Shown: in pieces, positions 26,411 to 34,858 of the stretch
Layout of the letters: each line of letters opens with the position of its first letter
How positions within the stretch are numbered: position 1 is the stretch's first letter
DNA from: Chloroflexus islandicus
GTDB lineage: Bacteria > Chloroflexota > Chloroflexia > Chloroflexales > Chloroflexaceae
DNA length: 64,000 nucleotides
Assembly (NCBI RefSeq): GCF_001650695.1
Contig: NZ_LWQS01000041.1
Coordinates: forward strand, 19,933 to 83,932
Direction: 5' to 3'
The notes under the pieces: generated by a model
What the model was told of the DNA's origin: nothing
Seen by the model: only the letters and a program-made list of their open reading frames with translations
The model's database searches: none
Translations under genes and position numbers: made by a program

Positions 26411-27545
26411 GTCATTGCGAGGGGGCGCAGCGCCCGCAGCAATCTCCTCCTTCGGCGGAAAGGTTCCGCTCCCGTGCTCGGGGGAGATTGCTCCGCTGCG
26501 CTACGCTCGCAATGACAGGTGGGGAGCAGATCTGTCATTGCGAGGGCGCGAAGCGCCCGAAGCAATCCCCCGCTTCGGCGGGAACGAGCGCTGAGGGGGA
26601 TCATCCCGTGCTCGTGGGAGATTGCTTCGCTCCGCTGCGCTACGCTCGCAATGACAGGTGGGGAGCCGATCTGTCATTGCGAGGGCGCGAAGCGCCCGAA
26701 GCAATCCCCCGCGTCGGCGGGAACGAGCGCTGAGCGGGTGCATCTCGTGCTCGAAGGGGATTGCTTCGCTCCGCTGCGCTACGCTCGCAATGACAGGTGG
26801 GGAGCAGATCTGTCATTGCGAGGGAGTGGCGGCACCCAGCAGCGCTGGGTGCCGCCCGACCGAAGCAATCCCCCGCTTCGGCGGGAACGACCACTGAGCG
26901 GGTGCATCCCGTGCTCGAAGGAGATTGCTTCGCTCCGCTGCGCTACGCTCGCAATGACAGGTGGGGAGCCGATCTGTCATTGCGAGGGGGCGCAGCCCCC
27001 GAAGCAATCCCCCGCGTCGGCGGGAACGAGCGCTGAGCGGGTGCATCTCGTGCTCGGAGGAGATTGCTTCGCTCCGCTGCGCTACGCTCGCAATGACAGG
27101 TGGGGAGCAGATCTGTCATTGCGAGGGCGCGAAGCGCCCGAAGCAATCCCCCGCTTCGGCGGGAACGACCGCTGAGGGGGATCATCCCGTGCTCGTGGGG
27201 GATTGCTTCGCTCCGCTGCGCTACGCTCGCAATGACAGGTGGAGGGCGGCGGTGCGCCATGACAGGTGGAGGGCGGCTCTGTCATTGCGAGGGCGCGAAG
27301 CGCCCGAAGCAATCCCCCGCTTCGGCGGGAACGAGCGCTGAGCGGGTGCATCCCGTGCTCGAAGGGGATTGCTTCGCTCCGCTGCGCTACGCTCGCAATG
27401 ACAGGTGGAGGGCGGGGGAATGTGGCCCCCACCCCAGCCCTCCCCCGCTGGGGGAGGGAGTCACAAGGCAGGGTGCCTGAGCGGGTGCATCCCGTGCTCG
27501 TGGGGGATTGCTTCGCTCCGCTGCGCTACGCTCGCAATGACAGGT
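26411..27545. repeat. Array of large palindromes with about 139-bp period
   Basis: Seven units begin with GTCATTGCGAG at 26411, 26534, 26673, 26812, 26976, 27115 and 27281 (spacings 123, 139, 139, 164, 139, 166). Each has a left half GTCATTGCGAGnnnGCGCGAAGCGCCCGAAGCAATC and a right half GATTGCTTCGCTCCGC...CTCGCAATGAC, so the whole unit is a large inverted repeat. The GCGCGAAGCGC middle varies (sometimes GGGGGCGCAGCCCCC, sometimes GGCGGCACCCAGC). A last half unit at 27480-27545 has its left half replaced by a cctcccccgctggggg hairpin. This is not CRISPR: no constant short repeat separates unique spacers, and the units are palindromes. Confidence 0.9.
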
Positions 27546-27641
27546 GGAGGGCGGCGGTGCGCAATGACTGGCGGAAAGCGGCAATAGTGATAAAGTGATA
27601 CTATTATCTTGTTTACCATCCATCATAAATGGGATGATCGT

Positions 27642-28406
27642 ATGGATCCAATCAGTGTGATTAAAGTCAGCGGCCACGAACTCGACGATCCGGCATTTCT
27701 GGGTGGTCTGACTGAAACGATTCGCACCATGCACCAACCGGTGGTGCTGGTGCATGGCGGTGGGAAAGAGATCAGCGCAGCGGTGGAACAAGCCGGGTTG
27801 CAGGTAGAGTTTGTCGATGGCTTGCGGGTGACGTCGCCGGAAGTGATGGCGATTATGCAAATGGTCGTCTGTGGGGCGATCAACAAGCGGATCGTTACGG
27901 CGCTGGTCAATGCTGGTGCGCGCGCGATCGGCCTCAGTGGGCTAGATCTCGGCTTGCTCCGCTGTGAACCCTACCGGCCCAACGGGCGCGATTTAGGCCG
28001 GGTGGGAGTGGTGACAACGGTTGATGGTGCGGCGTTGCGCCAGATGCTGGCGTTGGGTTGGTTGCCGGTGATTGCGCCGGTGGCGTTGGGGAGCGCCGAT
28101 GGCCTGAGTTACAACGTGAACGCCGACATGGTGGCTGAAGCGGTGGCTGGCGCGCTCAGCGGCGCTGAATTGGTGTTTGTCAGCAATGTGCCGGGGGTAT
28201 TGGTGGAAGGCCGGGTTGCGCCAACCCTCACCCCTTCAGCAACGGAAGCGTATATCGCGGCGGGGGTGATCAGCGGCGGCATGATCCCGAAGGTGCGGGC
28301 GGCCTTGGCTGCTCTCAGCCGGGGCGCGGCGAGCGTCCGGATCACGAATCTGGCCGGTCTCAGCGATGGCGGCACGCGCTTTGTGAGCGAGGAAACCGGG
28401 CCATGA
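27642..28406 (+). CDS. argB: Acetylglutamate kinase-family amino-acid kinase (ArgB/LysZ)
   Basis: A 254-residue amino-acid kinase that phosphorylates the gamma-carboxyl of N-acetylglutamate (or the LysW-bound aminoadipate equivalent). Seen: VIKVSGHELDDP at the start (where classical ArgB has IKYGG-type), VLVHGGGKEIS (glycine-rich ATP-binding loop), FVDGLRVTSPEVM, NKRIVTALVNAGARAIGLSGLD, and GGMIPKVRAALAAL. The GLSGLD and GLRVT blocks fit both ArgB and the LysZ of LysW-dependent pathways, so the symbol is provisional. No other arginine genes are in the window. It overlaps the Crp/Fnr gene by 4 bases. Confidence 0.83.
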   Translation: MDPISVIKVSGHELDDPAFLGGLTETIRTMHQPVVLVHGGGKEISAAVEQAGLQVEFVDGLRVTSPEVMAIMQMVVCGAINKRIVTALVNAGARAIGLSGLDLGLLRCEPYRPNGRDLGRVGVVTTVDGAALRQMLALGWLPVIAPVALGSADGLSYNVNADMVAEAVAGALSGAELVFVSNVPGVLVEGRVAPTLTPSATEAYIAAGVISGGMIPKVRAALAALSRGAASVRITNLAGLSDGGTRFVSEETGP

Positions 28407-29074
28407 CCAACCGCCAGAGTCTCTTGGCGCTCTTTCCCGATCTTGATCCAGCGGCCCAAGCCGATCTGGCGGCATTATTGCAGGTTGGTTCGTATCCGGC
28501 GGGGCATACCTTTCACATGCCGAATGAAGCCGGCGCGCACGTCTTTCTCTTGCAACAAGGCCGGGTCAGGATTTATAAGCTCTCGCCGGAAGGGCGGGCA
28601 TTGACGCTGTTGGTGCTCCATCCACCGAGTCTGTTTGGTGAAATGGCGCTGATCGGGCCGGGGATTCACGATACCTGCGCCGAAGCGATGACCGATTGCG
28701 TAGTGGCGCGGATCGAGCGGGAAGCGTTGCGCGCCTTTCTCAGCCGCCATCCGGGGGCGGCAATTGATCTGATGGAGTTGATGGGCGCGCGCTTGCGTAC
28801 CATGGAACAACGGCTGGCCGATATTGCCTTCAAGAGCGTGCCGCAGCGCTTGGCGGCCCTGTTGCTCGATCTGGCCGGCGATCCGGCTGATGGCGCACCG
28901 CCGGCGACGCTCGTCCGGTATACCCACCAGCAATTGGCCGAGATGATCGGCGCCTACCGCGAAACGGTGACGAAGGCGCTCGGCGATATGCGTGAGGCGA
29001 ACCTCATCCGGATCGCTGACGATGCGATCGTCTTAGTCGATCTTGCCCAATTGCGCCGCTTAGCATCCGGGTAA
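28403..29074 (+). CDS. Crp/Fnr family transcriptional regulator
   Basis: A 223-residue regulator with a cyclic-nucleotide-binding-like N-terminal beta-roll (residues 25-120, containing FLLQQGRVRIYKLSPEGRALTL and SLFGEMALIG) and a C-terminal winged helix (TLVRYTHQQLAEMIGAYRETVTKALGDM). The Arg-Ser/Thr cAMP contact set is not obvious and no N-terminal cysteines suggest an FeS cluster, so the ligand is unknown. It overlaps argB by 4 bases (ATGA). Confidence 0.9.
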   Translation: MTNRQSLLALFPDLDPAAQADLAALLQVGSYPAGHTFHMPNEAGAHVFLLQQGRVRIYKLSPEGRALTLLVLHPPSLFGEMALIGPGIHDTCAEAMTDCVVARIEREALRAFLSRHPGAAIDLMELMGARLRTMEQRLADIAFKSVPQRLAALLLDLAGDPADGAPPATLVRYTHQQLAEMIGAYRETVTKALGDMREANLIRIADDAIVLVDLAQLRRLASG

Positions 29075-29155
29075 ATATTCTCTACGGAATTATACCGCAA
29101 CAACCGCGTTCTCGTGTTACAGTAATAGGTAAAGATGACATCCGGCTAACGGCGG

Positions 29156-29184
29156 TTGCCATCATCGTCAGACTCAGGTACAAT
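29156..29184 (+). promoter_or_regulatory. Promoter before the unknown protein at 29221
   Basis: TTGCCA (29156-29161), 17-base spacer, TACAAT (29179-29184), 37 bases before the start codon. Confidence 0.55.
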
Positions 29185-29220
29185 CGAGAGGTTATGATAC
29201 TGTTGCAAGGAGTGCAATTG

Positions 29221-29847
29221 ATGGTAACCTACGACGATCTCGTGATGGCGCTGGAAGATGCATGGCTCAGCGTTGGCCTGCATGAACACGCGCTGATAGA
29301 GAGCGTCATCCCCGCCACGCACGATCGTACCTGCAAGATTGAACTCTTCCCCGATCACGCCGAGCCGTTAACGTTGGCGACGATGCCGCCGTGGCTTGAG
29401 ATTAACTTTACGTGGTCGCCGGTGCATCAACTGATTAGCGAAGGCCGCGATTTGCCGGCTGATCCGCTTGAATTGACCATGACGTACACGGTGACGCTGA
29501 CCAATCACCGTGATCGGAGCGACATTGAATTGGTGCGCATGTTTCAGCGCGCCGTCCACACCGCCTTTGAGCGCCATTTTCCGGCTGAGATAGCCGAAGT
29601 TGAGCCGGTTTCAGTGGAAGTGCGGCGCGTGTATCAACCTGCCGGGCAACGGGTTGAATTAGAAGCGGTGCAGTTAGTCAGCTCAACGATGGTTGATCTG
29701 TTCGAGCAGTGGGAAGACCGTGATGTGCAGAGCCTCCGCCGGCTCTTGCGTTCGGAGATGAGTCTGGCCCGCACGATCATCGCTAATCTGAGCGATACCT
29801 TCCATCCGCATGGCAATGGCGGCTATCGCTCGGTAGATGCGGCGTAG
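29221..29847 (+). CDS. Conserved-looking hypothetical protein
   Basis: I do not recognise this 208-residue protein. It is acidic, has no signal peptide or membrane segment, and looks like a soluble alpha/beta protein. The ATG at 29221 follows AAGGAG by 8 bases, which fixes the start. A charged region LRRLLRSEMSLARTIIANL near the C-terminus could be a helix. It has its own promoter and ends in front of a convergent pair of membrane genes, with a GC hairpin between them. Confidence 0.6.
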   Translation: MVTYDDLVMALEDAWLSVGLHEHALIESVIPATHDRTCKIELFPDHAEPLTLATMPPWLEINFTWSPVHQLISEGRDLPADPLELTMTYTVTLTNHRDRSDIELVRMFQRAVHTAFERHFPAEIAEVEPVSVEVRRVYQPAGQRVELEAVQLVSSTMVDLFEQWEDRDVQSLRRLLRSEMSLARTIIANLSDTFHPHGNGGYRSVDAA

Positions 29848-29853
29848 CAGCGG

Positions 29854-29871
29854 GGCGCGGTCTGCCGCGCC
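29854..29871. terminator. GC hairpin between convergent genes
   Basis: GGCGCGG pairs with CCGCGCC across TCTG, located between the ends of the gene at 29221-29847 (plus) and the NuoH-like gene (minus). There is no poly-T; terminator strength is uncertain. Confidence 0.45.
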
Positions 29872-29876
29872 TTGCT

Positions 29877-30584
29877 TCAGCGACTGTCGAGCAGCACGCC
29901 GCTTGCCGCTACCAACGCCGCGCTTGCCCATACATATCCCCATTGCACCGGTAGGCGGCGCGCCGCTGCCATACCGGCAAGGGCGATCGTTATCGCCGCC
30001 GCCACACCTAGCCACGCCGGGGCAGCGGCGGCGATGGTGTTGATGGCGGCGCTGAGCGGCAAGACTCCGATCAGCATGAGCCCCAAGGCGCTGCAAGCGG
30101 CGGCGAGATGGGGTTGGGGCGGAGCAAGGCGCGGTATGGCAGCGATCCAAGCCCCGGCGCCGAGGAGGAGTGCCGCTTGCCGTACCGGGGTGGATGGCCA
30201 GCGCAGCAAGCCGCTGAGGTCGAAGGTGCCTGCTGCGCTAGCCAGAGCGATTGCGGCAAGGAAGGTGGGCAGGTAGTGCGCAGCAAGCTGGTGCGGATCG
30301 CGGCGCTCGGCGGCGGCGCGGCGCAATTCCGGCCAGAGCAGCAACGTCACGGCGGTGGGCAAATCGAGACCGTAAGGGAACGAGGCTGCTGGAGCGAGAG
30401 GAAGCAGCGCAATGGCGCTGAGCGGCGGCAACAGATCGAGCAACCTTGGTGCGGTGAGCGGTTCAAGCTGCCGGATACCACGCAACCGGGCTAAGACCAA
30501 CGCAGCCAGCACCGCGCTCAGCCCGCCGGGGTAGAGCAGCAGCCGCAGCCACGCTTGGCCAAACGCACCCAGCAGATCGCTCAT
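29877..30584 (-). CDS. NuoH-like membrane protein, probably degenerate
   Basis: A 235-residue membrane protein that begins MSDLLGAFGQAWLRLLLYPGGLSAVLAALVLARL, reminiscent of the first segments of NuoH/HyfC (a quinone-site membrane subunit), but it is roughly 90 residues shorter than NuoH and I see no conserved acidic quinone loop. The start overlaps the stop of the preceding gene as ATGA, so the two are coupled. A longer open frame upstream is an artefact of the overlapping frame. Function is unknown; a complex-I-like relic or a specialised ion pump part are both possible. Confidence 0.6.
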   Translation of the reverse strand: MSDLLGAFGQAWLRLLLYPGGLSAVLAALVLARLRGIRQLEPLTAPRLLDLLPPLSAIALLPLAPAASFPYGLDLPTAVTLLLWPELRRAAAERRDPHQLAAHYLPTFLAAIALASAAGTFDLSGLLRWPSTPVRQAALLLGAGAWIAAIPRLAPPQPHLAAACSALGLMLIGVLPLSAAINTIAAAAPAWLGVAAAITIALAGMAAARRLPVQWGYVWASAALVAASGVLLDSR

Positions 30585-31810
30585 ACCCACCCGCGCCAGC
30601 GACTGATCAGCCAGACAAGTGCGCCAAACAGCCCCATCAACGCCAACAACGCTAGTCCCGGCGCGGTGGCTGCGGTGCGCGCGCCGGAGTCGAGCGCTAG
30701 CAACCCAGCCCATCCCCACGGTTCGATCGCTCCATACGGCGTCAATCCGCCTTGCAGATGGTCGCTGAGCGGACGGAGCAGCCAACGCGCCAAGACCGGC
30801 GCGGCAAGGCCGAGCGCGAGACCAGCCAGCGCGCCGGCTGTGCTTGGCCAGCGGGCCGGCCCTTGGATGTGGCGGCCTGCCGCCAGCATGCACAACAACG
30901 CGGCGGCCCACACCACAATGGCCAAGACCGGTATACCGGCGGCCATCGCTGCGGCACTGGCCGACCAGAAGGCGACAAAGCCGAGGGTGCCCGGCACGGC
31001 GCCAGTTAACAGCCAACCGGCCCACGTCGCAGATCCTGCCATTGGTTGCGCCAGCCGGCGCAAAGTGAGATGCAGCAACAGCAACCCAGCCGCCGCTACC
31101 CCCGCCGGCGAGGCGCAGCCGGTCACGGTAAGGGCTAAGCCGCTCAAACTCCGTTGCAGCCACTCCTCCGCTTCCAGCGGCTCGGTTGTCGTGGCCGCGC
31201 GCCATGCTGCGCTGATAGCGAGCATGCCGCCTAGCAGCAGCGTGGCCAACTGCCAACCCAGATTCCACGGCCCCACGCTAAACAACCGCAATACGGCGGC
31301 AATTCCAGCCAACGCCGCCAGTGGATCGAATGGCCCTCGTTTAGCCGTGGCGAGATCAAGGAGGCCGGCAGCAATTGCTGCCCCGGCCAAGAGCAAGATG
31401 AAGCTCAGGCTATTCAAGCCATCGCCGCTGGCGTTCAAGCGCCACGACGAAGCAAACCAGCCGATCAAGCCATACCCCGTCGCCAACGCCACCCCGGCCC
31501 CTCGTTCCCGCCAGCGTTCGCTCAAGAGCAGTGTGATCATCAACCCCACTGCGATTCCGGCCAGATGGCCGCTCAGTATCGCAAAACCCAGCGCCGCCAG
31601 TTGCCCCACACGCCGCCAGTGGGCCGGTATGGTGAACATCAGCAGGCCAGCCGTGATGAGCACGAGGCAGCTTAACCCGTCAATCACGATGAAGGCGTGA
31701 AGGGTGGTGAATGGCTGGCGCTGGATGCGGAACAGCATGCCAATGCCGCTCAACCCGGCGATTGCGCCGGTCAGCCGGTAGGGTACGTGGTTGAAGGGTA
31801 GGAAATGCAT
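30581..31810 (-). CDS. Complex I antiporter-like (NuoL/M/N-type) membrane protein, divergent
   Basis: A 409-residue protein with a dozen or so hydrophobic segments. The start FIVIDGLSCLVLITAGLLM resembles the conserved D-x-LS region of NuoL/M/N subunits, but the lysines of the core antiporter motifs are not visible, and the matching stretch reads LTVTGCASPAGVAAAGLLLLHL. It could be a degenerated proton-channel subunit. The ATG at 31810 is chosen over a TTG at 31831; neither has a Shine-Dalgarno. A divergent promoter pair with a shared TATAAT palindrome lies just upstream. Confidence 0.55.
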   Translation of the reverse strand: MHFLPFNHVPYRLTGAIAGLSGIGMLFRIQRQPFTTLHAFIVIDGLSCLVLITAGLLMFTIPAHWRRVGQLAALGFAILSGHLAGIAVGLMITLLLSERWRERGAGVALATGYGLIGWFASSWRLNASGDGLNSLSFILLLAGAAIAAGLLDLATAKRGPFDPLAALAGIAAVLRLFSVGPWNLGWQLATLLLGGMLAISAAWRAATTTEPLEAEEWLQRSLSGLALTVTGCASPAGVAAAGLLLLHLTLRRLAQPMAGSATWAGWLLTGAVPGTLGFVAFWSASAAAMAAGIPVLAIVVWAAALLCMLAAGRHIQGPARWPSTAGALAGLALGLAAPVLARWLLRPLSDHLQGGLTPYGAIEPWGWAGLLALDSGARTAATAPGLALLALMGLFGALVWLISRWRGWV

Positions 31811-31824
31811 GTGAGGAGCATACT

Positions 31825-31853
31825 TTGTCAAAATAAGGTGTATCTATTATAAT
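31825..31853 (+). promoter_or_regulatory. Promoter of the STAS membrane protein, sharing a -10 with the divergent gene
   Basis: TTGTCA (31825-31830), 17 bases, TATAAT (31848-31853). The minus strand has TTGCAA at 18 bases from the same ATTATAAT palindrome, so one symmetrical -10 may drive two divergent genes. Confidence 0.6.
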
Positions 31854-31891
31854 CACCGAATAATCGTTCTTGCAACTGTGCTGTACGACGT

Positions 31892-32986
31892 ATGAAACGC
31901 ATCTTTGCCACCCTGCTCGACATTCGCCACCCTGATGAAGAAACCCGCCAGCGTGGACGAAATATTGTTATTATCGGTCTTGGTCTGTTTGTTATCAATG
32001 TGCTCGTTGCAGTTACGATTCTGTTCTATTTTCCAGAATTGCCCGCGCTGTTAATCTCAACTACATTTGGCGCCGCCCTCTACGTCGTGATCATTGCGCT
32101 GACGCGCATGGGATATGTTGATCTCGCGGGGTGGCTGACTATTTTGGTGGCATTGCTTGGCACAATCACGGCAGCAGTCGTTAATCCTGATCGTCCAGTT
32201 GCCCAGTTTATTGCCGTGCCCTTAGTGCTGGCAGCGACCATTTTACGGTTTCGCGATGTCGTGATGGTTACAGCGGCAGTGGTGATGGGGTTAATAAGTA
32301 TTGCATTTTTAGCTGAGCCGGCGATCATTTCGTTGCCATTACACCATTTTCTGGTGACGACCGGGATTTTAGTAGGGTTTGTCGCGATTGTCAGTTTTGT
32401 GCAAAGCGCCGGCAACGAATCGCTCCATCGCCGGCTGCAGACCGCATTGCAACAGGCGCAGCATACGGCAACTCAACTGCAACAGATTAACGCTGAGCTG
32501 GATCAGCGGGTCGAGATGCAGACCGCTGCGCTGCAAGAGGCGCTGCGCGAACTCGAAGAGCGCGCCGTTGCGCAGGATCGCCTGCTAGCCGAAGTGATTG
32601 CGCAGCGTGACGTAATCCGTGACCTGAGCGTGCCGGTGTTGCCGGTTGGCAAGCAGGCGTTGGTGATGCCGCTGGTGGGTGCCATTGATCGCGATCGGTT
32701 GGCGCTGATCCAAGAGCAAGCGTTGGCTCAGATCGAGCAGCAGCGCGCGCGTTGGCTGATCCTCGATGTAACCGGTGTGCCAGTGATCGATACCGATGTC
32801 GCTGCTGGGGTGGTGCAACTGGTGCAGAGTGTGCGCTTACTGGGGGCTGAGGTGGCGCTGGTCGGGGTGCGGCCAGAAGTGGCGCAGACAATGGTGAGCC
32901 TTGGGATTGAGTTGCCGATTTCACACGTCTTCAGCGATCTCGCCGGGGCGGTTGAGCGGGTGGGACGGCAATTGGCGACGAGATAG
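31892..32986 (+). CDS. Membrane protein with C-terminal STAS domain (RsbR-like)
   Basis: A 364-residue protein. The first 190 residues contain about six membrane segments; a Gln-rich amphipathic coiled coil follows (LQTALQQAQHTATQLQQINAELDQRVEMQ), then a STAS domain (about residues 245-360: RDLSVPVLPVGKQALVMPLVGAIDRDRLALIQ and WLILDVTGVPVIDTDVAAGVVQLVQSVRLLGAEVALVG). The VIDTDVA segment carries the usual Thr/Ser region of anti-anti-sigma factors. The likely role is sensing at the membrane and relaying to a stressosome or sigma regulatory partner, which is not in the window. Confidence 0.85.
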   Translation: MKRIFATLLDIRHPDEETRQRGRNIVIIGLGLFVINVLVAVTILFYFPELPALLISTTFGAALYVVIIALTRMGYVDLAGWLTILVALLGTITAAVVNPDRPVAQFIAVPLVLAATILRFRDVVMVTAAVVMGLISIAFLAEPAIISLPLHHFLVTTGILVGFVAIVSFVQSAGNESLHRRLQTALQQAQHTATQLQQINAELDQRVEMQTAALQEALRELEERAVAQDRLLAEVIAQRDVIRDLSVPVLPVGKQALVMPLVGAIDRDRLALIQEQALAQIEQQRARWLILDVTGVPVIDTDVAAGVVQLVQSVRLLGAEVALVGVRPEVAQTMVSLGIELPISHVFSDLAGAVERVGRQLATR

Positions 32987-33785
32987 AGACATTGCAGCGC
33001 AATAGGGTACGGATGCTAGTGATCGGGGCGCGGGCGGCGCTGGCGGGGCGGGCCAGCGCCGCCCGTGCTCCTTACTGATGCAGGGTCGCAGGCGGCTCGC
33101 CCGTAAGTGAATAGTGGGGCGGGCCAGCGGCTCGCGTTCCTCGCGATGCTGGGGCGCGGGCGGCGCTAGCGGGGCGGGCCAGCGGCCCGCGCTCCTTGCG
33201 TCCTCCGCGTCCTCTGCGGTAAACAATACACCCCGCAGGCAGGAGGGAACCACTCAGGCACGTGGTTCGCTGAAGCAGGAGATTGCTTCGGGCGCTACGC
33301 GCCCTCGCAATGACAGCATGCCGCTCATCCTCTGCGTTCTCCGCGTCCTCTGCGGTAAAAAACACACCCCACAGGCAGGCGGGAACCGCTCAGGCACGTG
33401 GTTCGCTGAAGCAGGAGATTGCTTCGGGCGCTACGCGCCCTCGCAATGACAGCATGCCGCTCATCCTCTGCGTTCTCCGCGTCCTCTGCGGTAAAAATAC
33501 ACCCCACAGGCAGGCGGGAACCGCTCAGGGCGCTGCTGCGTTCCGCTCCACCAATGCCTCACCCGCCCATCGCGCGGCTCCCCCTCGCCCGCCGTCAGGT
33601 GGAGGCCGGGGGTGAGGGAGTCAACGCAAAGACGCAGCGGATGTAAACCCAAGGGCGCAATGGGTAGCGGGGCGCGGGCGGCTCGCCCGCAGGTGAAGCA
33701 TGGCGGGCCAGCGGCCCGCGCTCCTCGCGATACTGGGGCGGGGGTGACGAGCTAGCATGGCGGGCCAGCGGCTCGCGTTCCGGCT
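32987..33785. repeat. Repeat-rich intergenic region of 800 bases
   Basis: No gene. It holds two nearly identical tandem copies of a 136-bp unit starting 'caggcacgtggttcgc' at 33255 and 33391 (each with a CATTGCGAG-type element followed by a CCTCTGCGGTAAAAA element), a partial third copy at about 33508, and flanking GGGCGCGGGCGGC/GCCCGC blocks (about 33020-33200 and 33660-33780). Confidence 0.8.
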
Positions 33786-34742
33786 TTAGCTCCCGTTGAT
33801 CAGCTCTTGCCGGCGATAGCGGCAGTTGGCGCAGTAGGTGATGCGGTAGCCAGCGACAGTGGCACGCTGGAGCGTGTGCCCGCAGTTGGGGCAGACGTTG
33901 GTCTGCACTTCGCCGCCGCCGGTCACGACCGGTTCAGCGCGTGCGGCTGGCGCTGCCGGGCGAATGGGCGTGGCTGGTTGCGGTGTGGCACGTTGAGGCT
34001 GAAAACTCCACGCTTTGCTGAGCAATTCAACGATCTGGGCATAGTCGAGCGCGCCGCGTGAGCGCGGATCGTGTTCGTAGATCGTCTTCCCCACTGCCGA
34101 AGCTTCCGATAAGCGCACATTGACCCGCACCGGCGGCATGACGAGCTGGCCATAGGTGCGGTTGAGATGCGCGAGCAGTTCAATCGATTGCTTCATGCGC
34201 GGATCGACCATGGTGGGAATGATCGCTCGCACCACGCTGGTGCTGCCCTTCACCCGCGCAATTTGGGCGATCAGCTTTTCTAAGCCGCGCACTGAGAAGG
34301 GTTCAACCGTTGTAGGGACGATCACCTCGGTGGCTGCCATCAGTGCGTTTTGATTCAGCACGGTTAGCGAACCGCCGCAATCGAAGAAGATAAAGTCGTA
34401 TTCCGAGCGCAGCGGGCGCACCAGTTGTTCGAGCACACGCACCCAATCGGCGCGTCCGGCGATGGCTTGCTGGGCGAGCAGCAATGACTCATCGGCGGCG
34501 ACGAGGTCGAGGTTGGGGCGGGCGCTGACCCGTAGATCGGCTAGCGGTTTATGATCAACGATCGCTTCGTAGAGGGTACGGCGCGCGCGCACACCGAGCG
34601 CCATGGATAAATTACCTTGGGCGTCGATGTCAATCAGCAACACCCGCGCCCCCTTCAGCGCCAACCCGGCGCTGAGATTGACAACGGTGGTGGTCTTGCC
34701 GATCCCGCCTTTGAGATTGATGACTGCGACGATCCGCGCCAT
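33786..34742 (-). CDS. ParA-family ATPase with C-terminal zinc ribbon
   Basis: A 318-residue ParA/Soj-type ATPase. A deviant Walker A KGGIGKTTTV near residue 11 and the switch/Walker B regions LIDIDAQGN and FIFFDCGGS are clear. From about 255 the protein continues through a Pro/Ala linker into a zinc-ribbon tail with CPNCGHTLQ and YCANCRYRR (two CxxC pairs), which ordinary ParA lacks. The ATG at 34742 has AAGGAG 6 bases upstream, and a good promoter (TTGACA-17-TACACT) precedes it. It lies 116 bases after bchH paralog 1 on the same strand, separated by a hairpin. No ParB is present; a role in chromosome/plasmid partition, chlorosome or organelle positioning are all possible. Confidence 0.87.
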   Translation of the reverse strand: MARIVAVINLKGGIGKTTTVVNLSAGLALKGARVLLIDIDAQGNLSMALGVRARRTLYEAIVDHKPLADLRVSARPNLDLVAADESLLLAQQAIAGRADWVRVLEQLVRPLRSEYDFIFFDCGGSLTVLNQNALMAATEVIVPTTVEPFSVRGLEKLIAQIARVKGSTSVVRAIIPTMVDPRMKQSIELLAHLNRTYGQLVMPPVRVNVRLSEASAVGKTIYEHDPRSRGALDYAQIVELLSKAWSFQPQRATPQPATPIRPAAPAARAEPVVTGGGEVQTNVCPNCGHTLQRATVAGYRITYCANCRYRRQELINGS

Positions 34743-34785
34743 GCGCCGCTCCTTACTCTGGCGCTCTGTGATGCAATGCGTTGCC

Positions 34786-34814
34786 AGTGTAGTAGAGCAG
34801 GTGCAGCGTGTCAA
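34786..34814 (-). promoter_or_regulatory. Promoter of the ParA-zinc ribbon gene
   Basis: Minus-strand TTGACA (34809-34814), 17 bases, TACACT (34786-34791). It means the ATPase can be made independently of the bchH gene upstream. Confidence 0.6.
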
Positions 34815-34816
34815 GT

Positions 34817-34842
34817 AGCGACGGCCCCAACGGGCCGTCGCT
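34817..34842 (-). terminator. GC hairpin after bchH paralog 1
   Basis: AGCGACGGCCC pairs perfectly with GGGCCGTCGCT across CAAC, directly downstream of the bchH stop. The minus-strand bases after the stem include only a short T-poor stretch, so it may attenuate rather than fully terminate. Confidence 0.5.
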
Positions 34843-34858
34843 GCGACAAGTTCGGCGT

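Noticed and set aside
26519..27175. Open frame in the 139-bp array
   Set aside because: The translation is periodic (SLRCATLAMTGG) and shifts with repeat length; no ribosome-binding site.
26411..27545. CRISPR array
   Set aside because: Units are 123-166 bp large palindromes with variable middles, not short constant repeats with unique spacers.
30585..31268. Upstream extension of the NuoH-like gene
   Set aside because: The extension overlaps the antiporter-like gene in another frame and has Arg/Gly-rich composition; the ATGA junction at 30584 is the better start.
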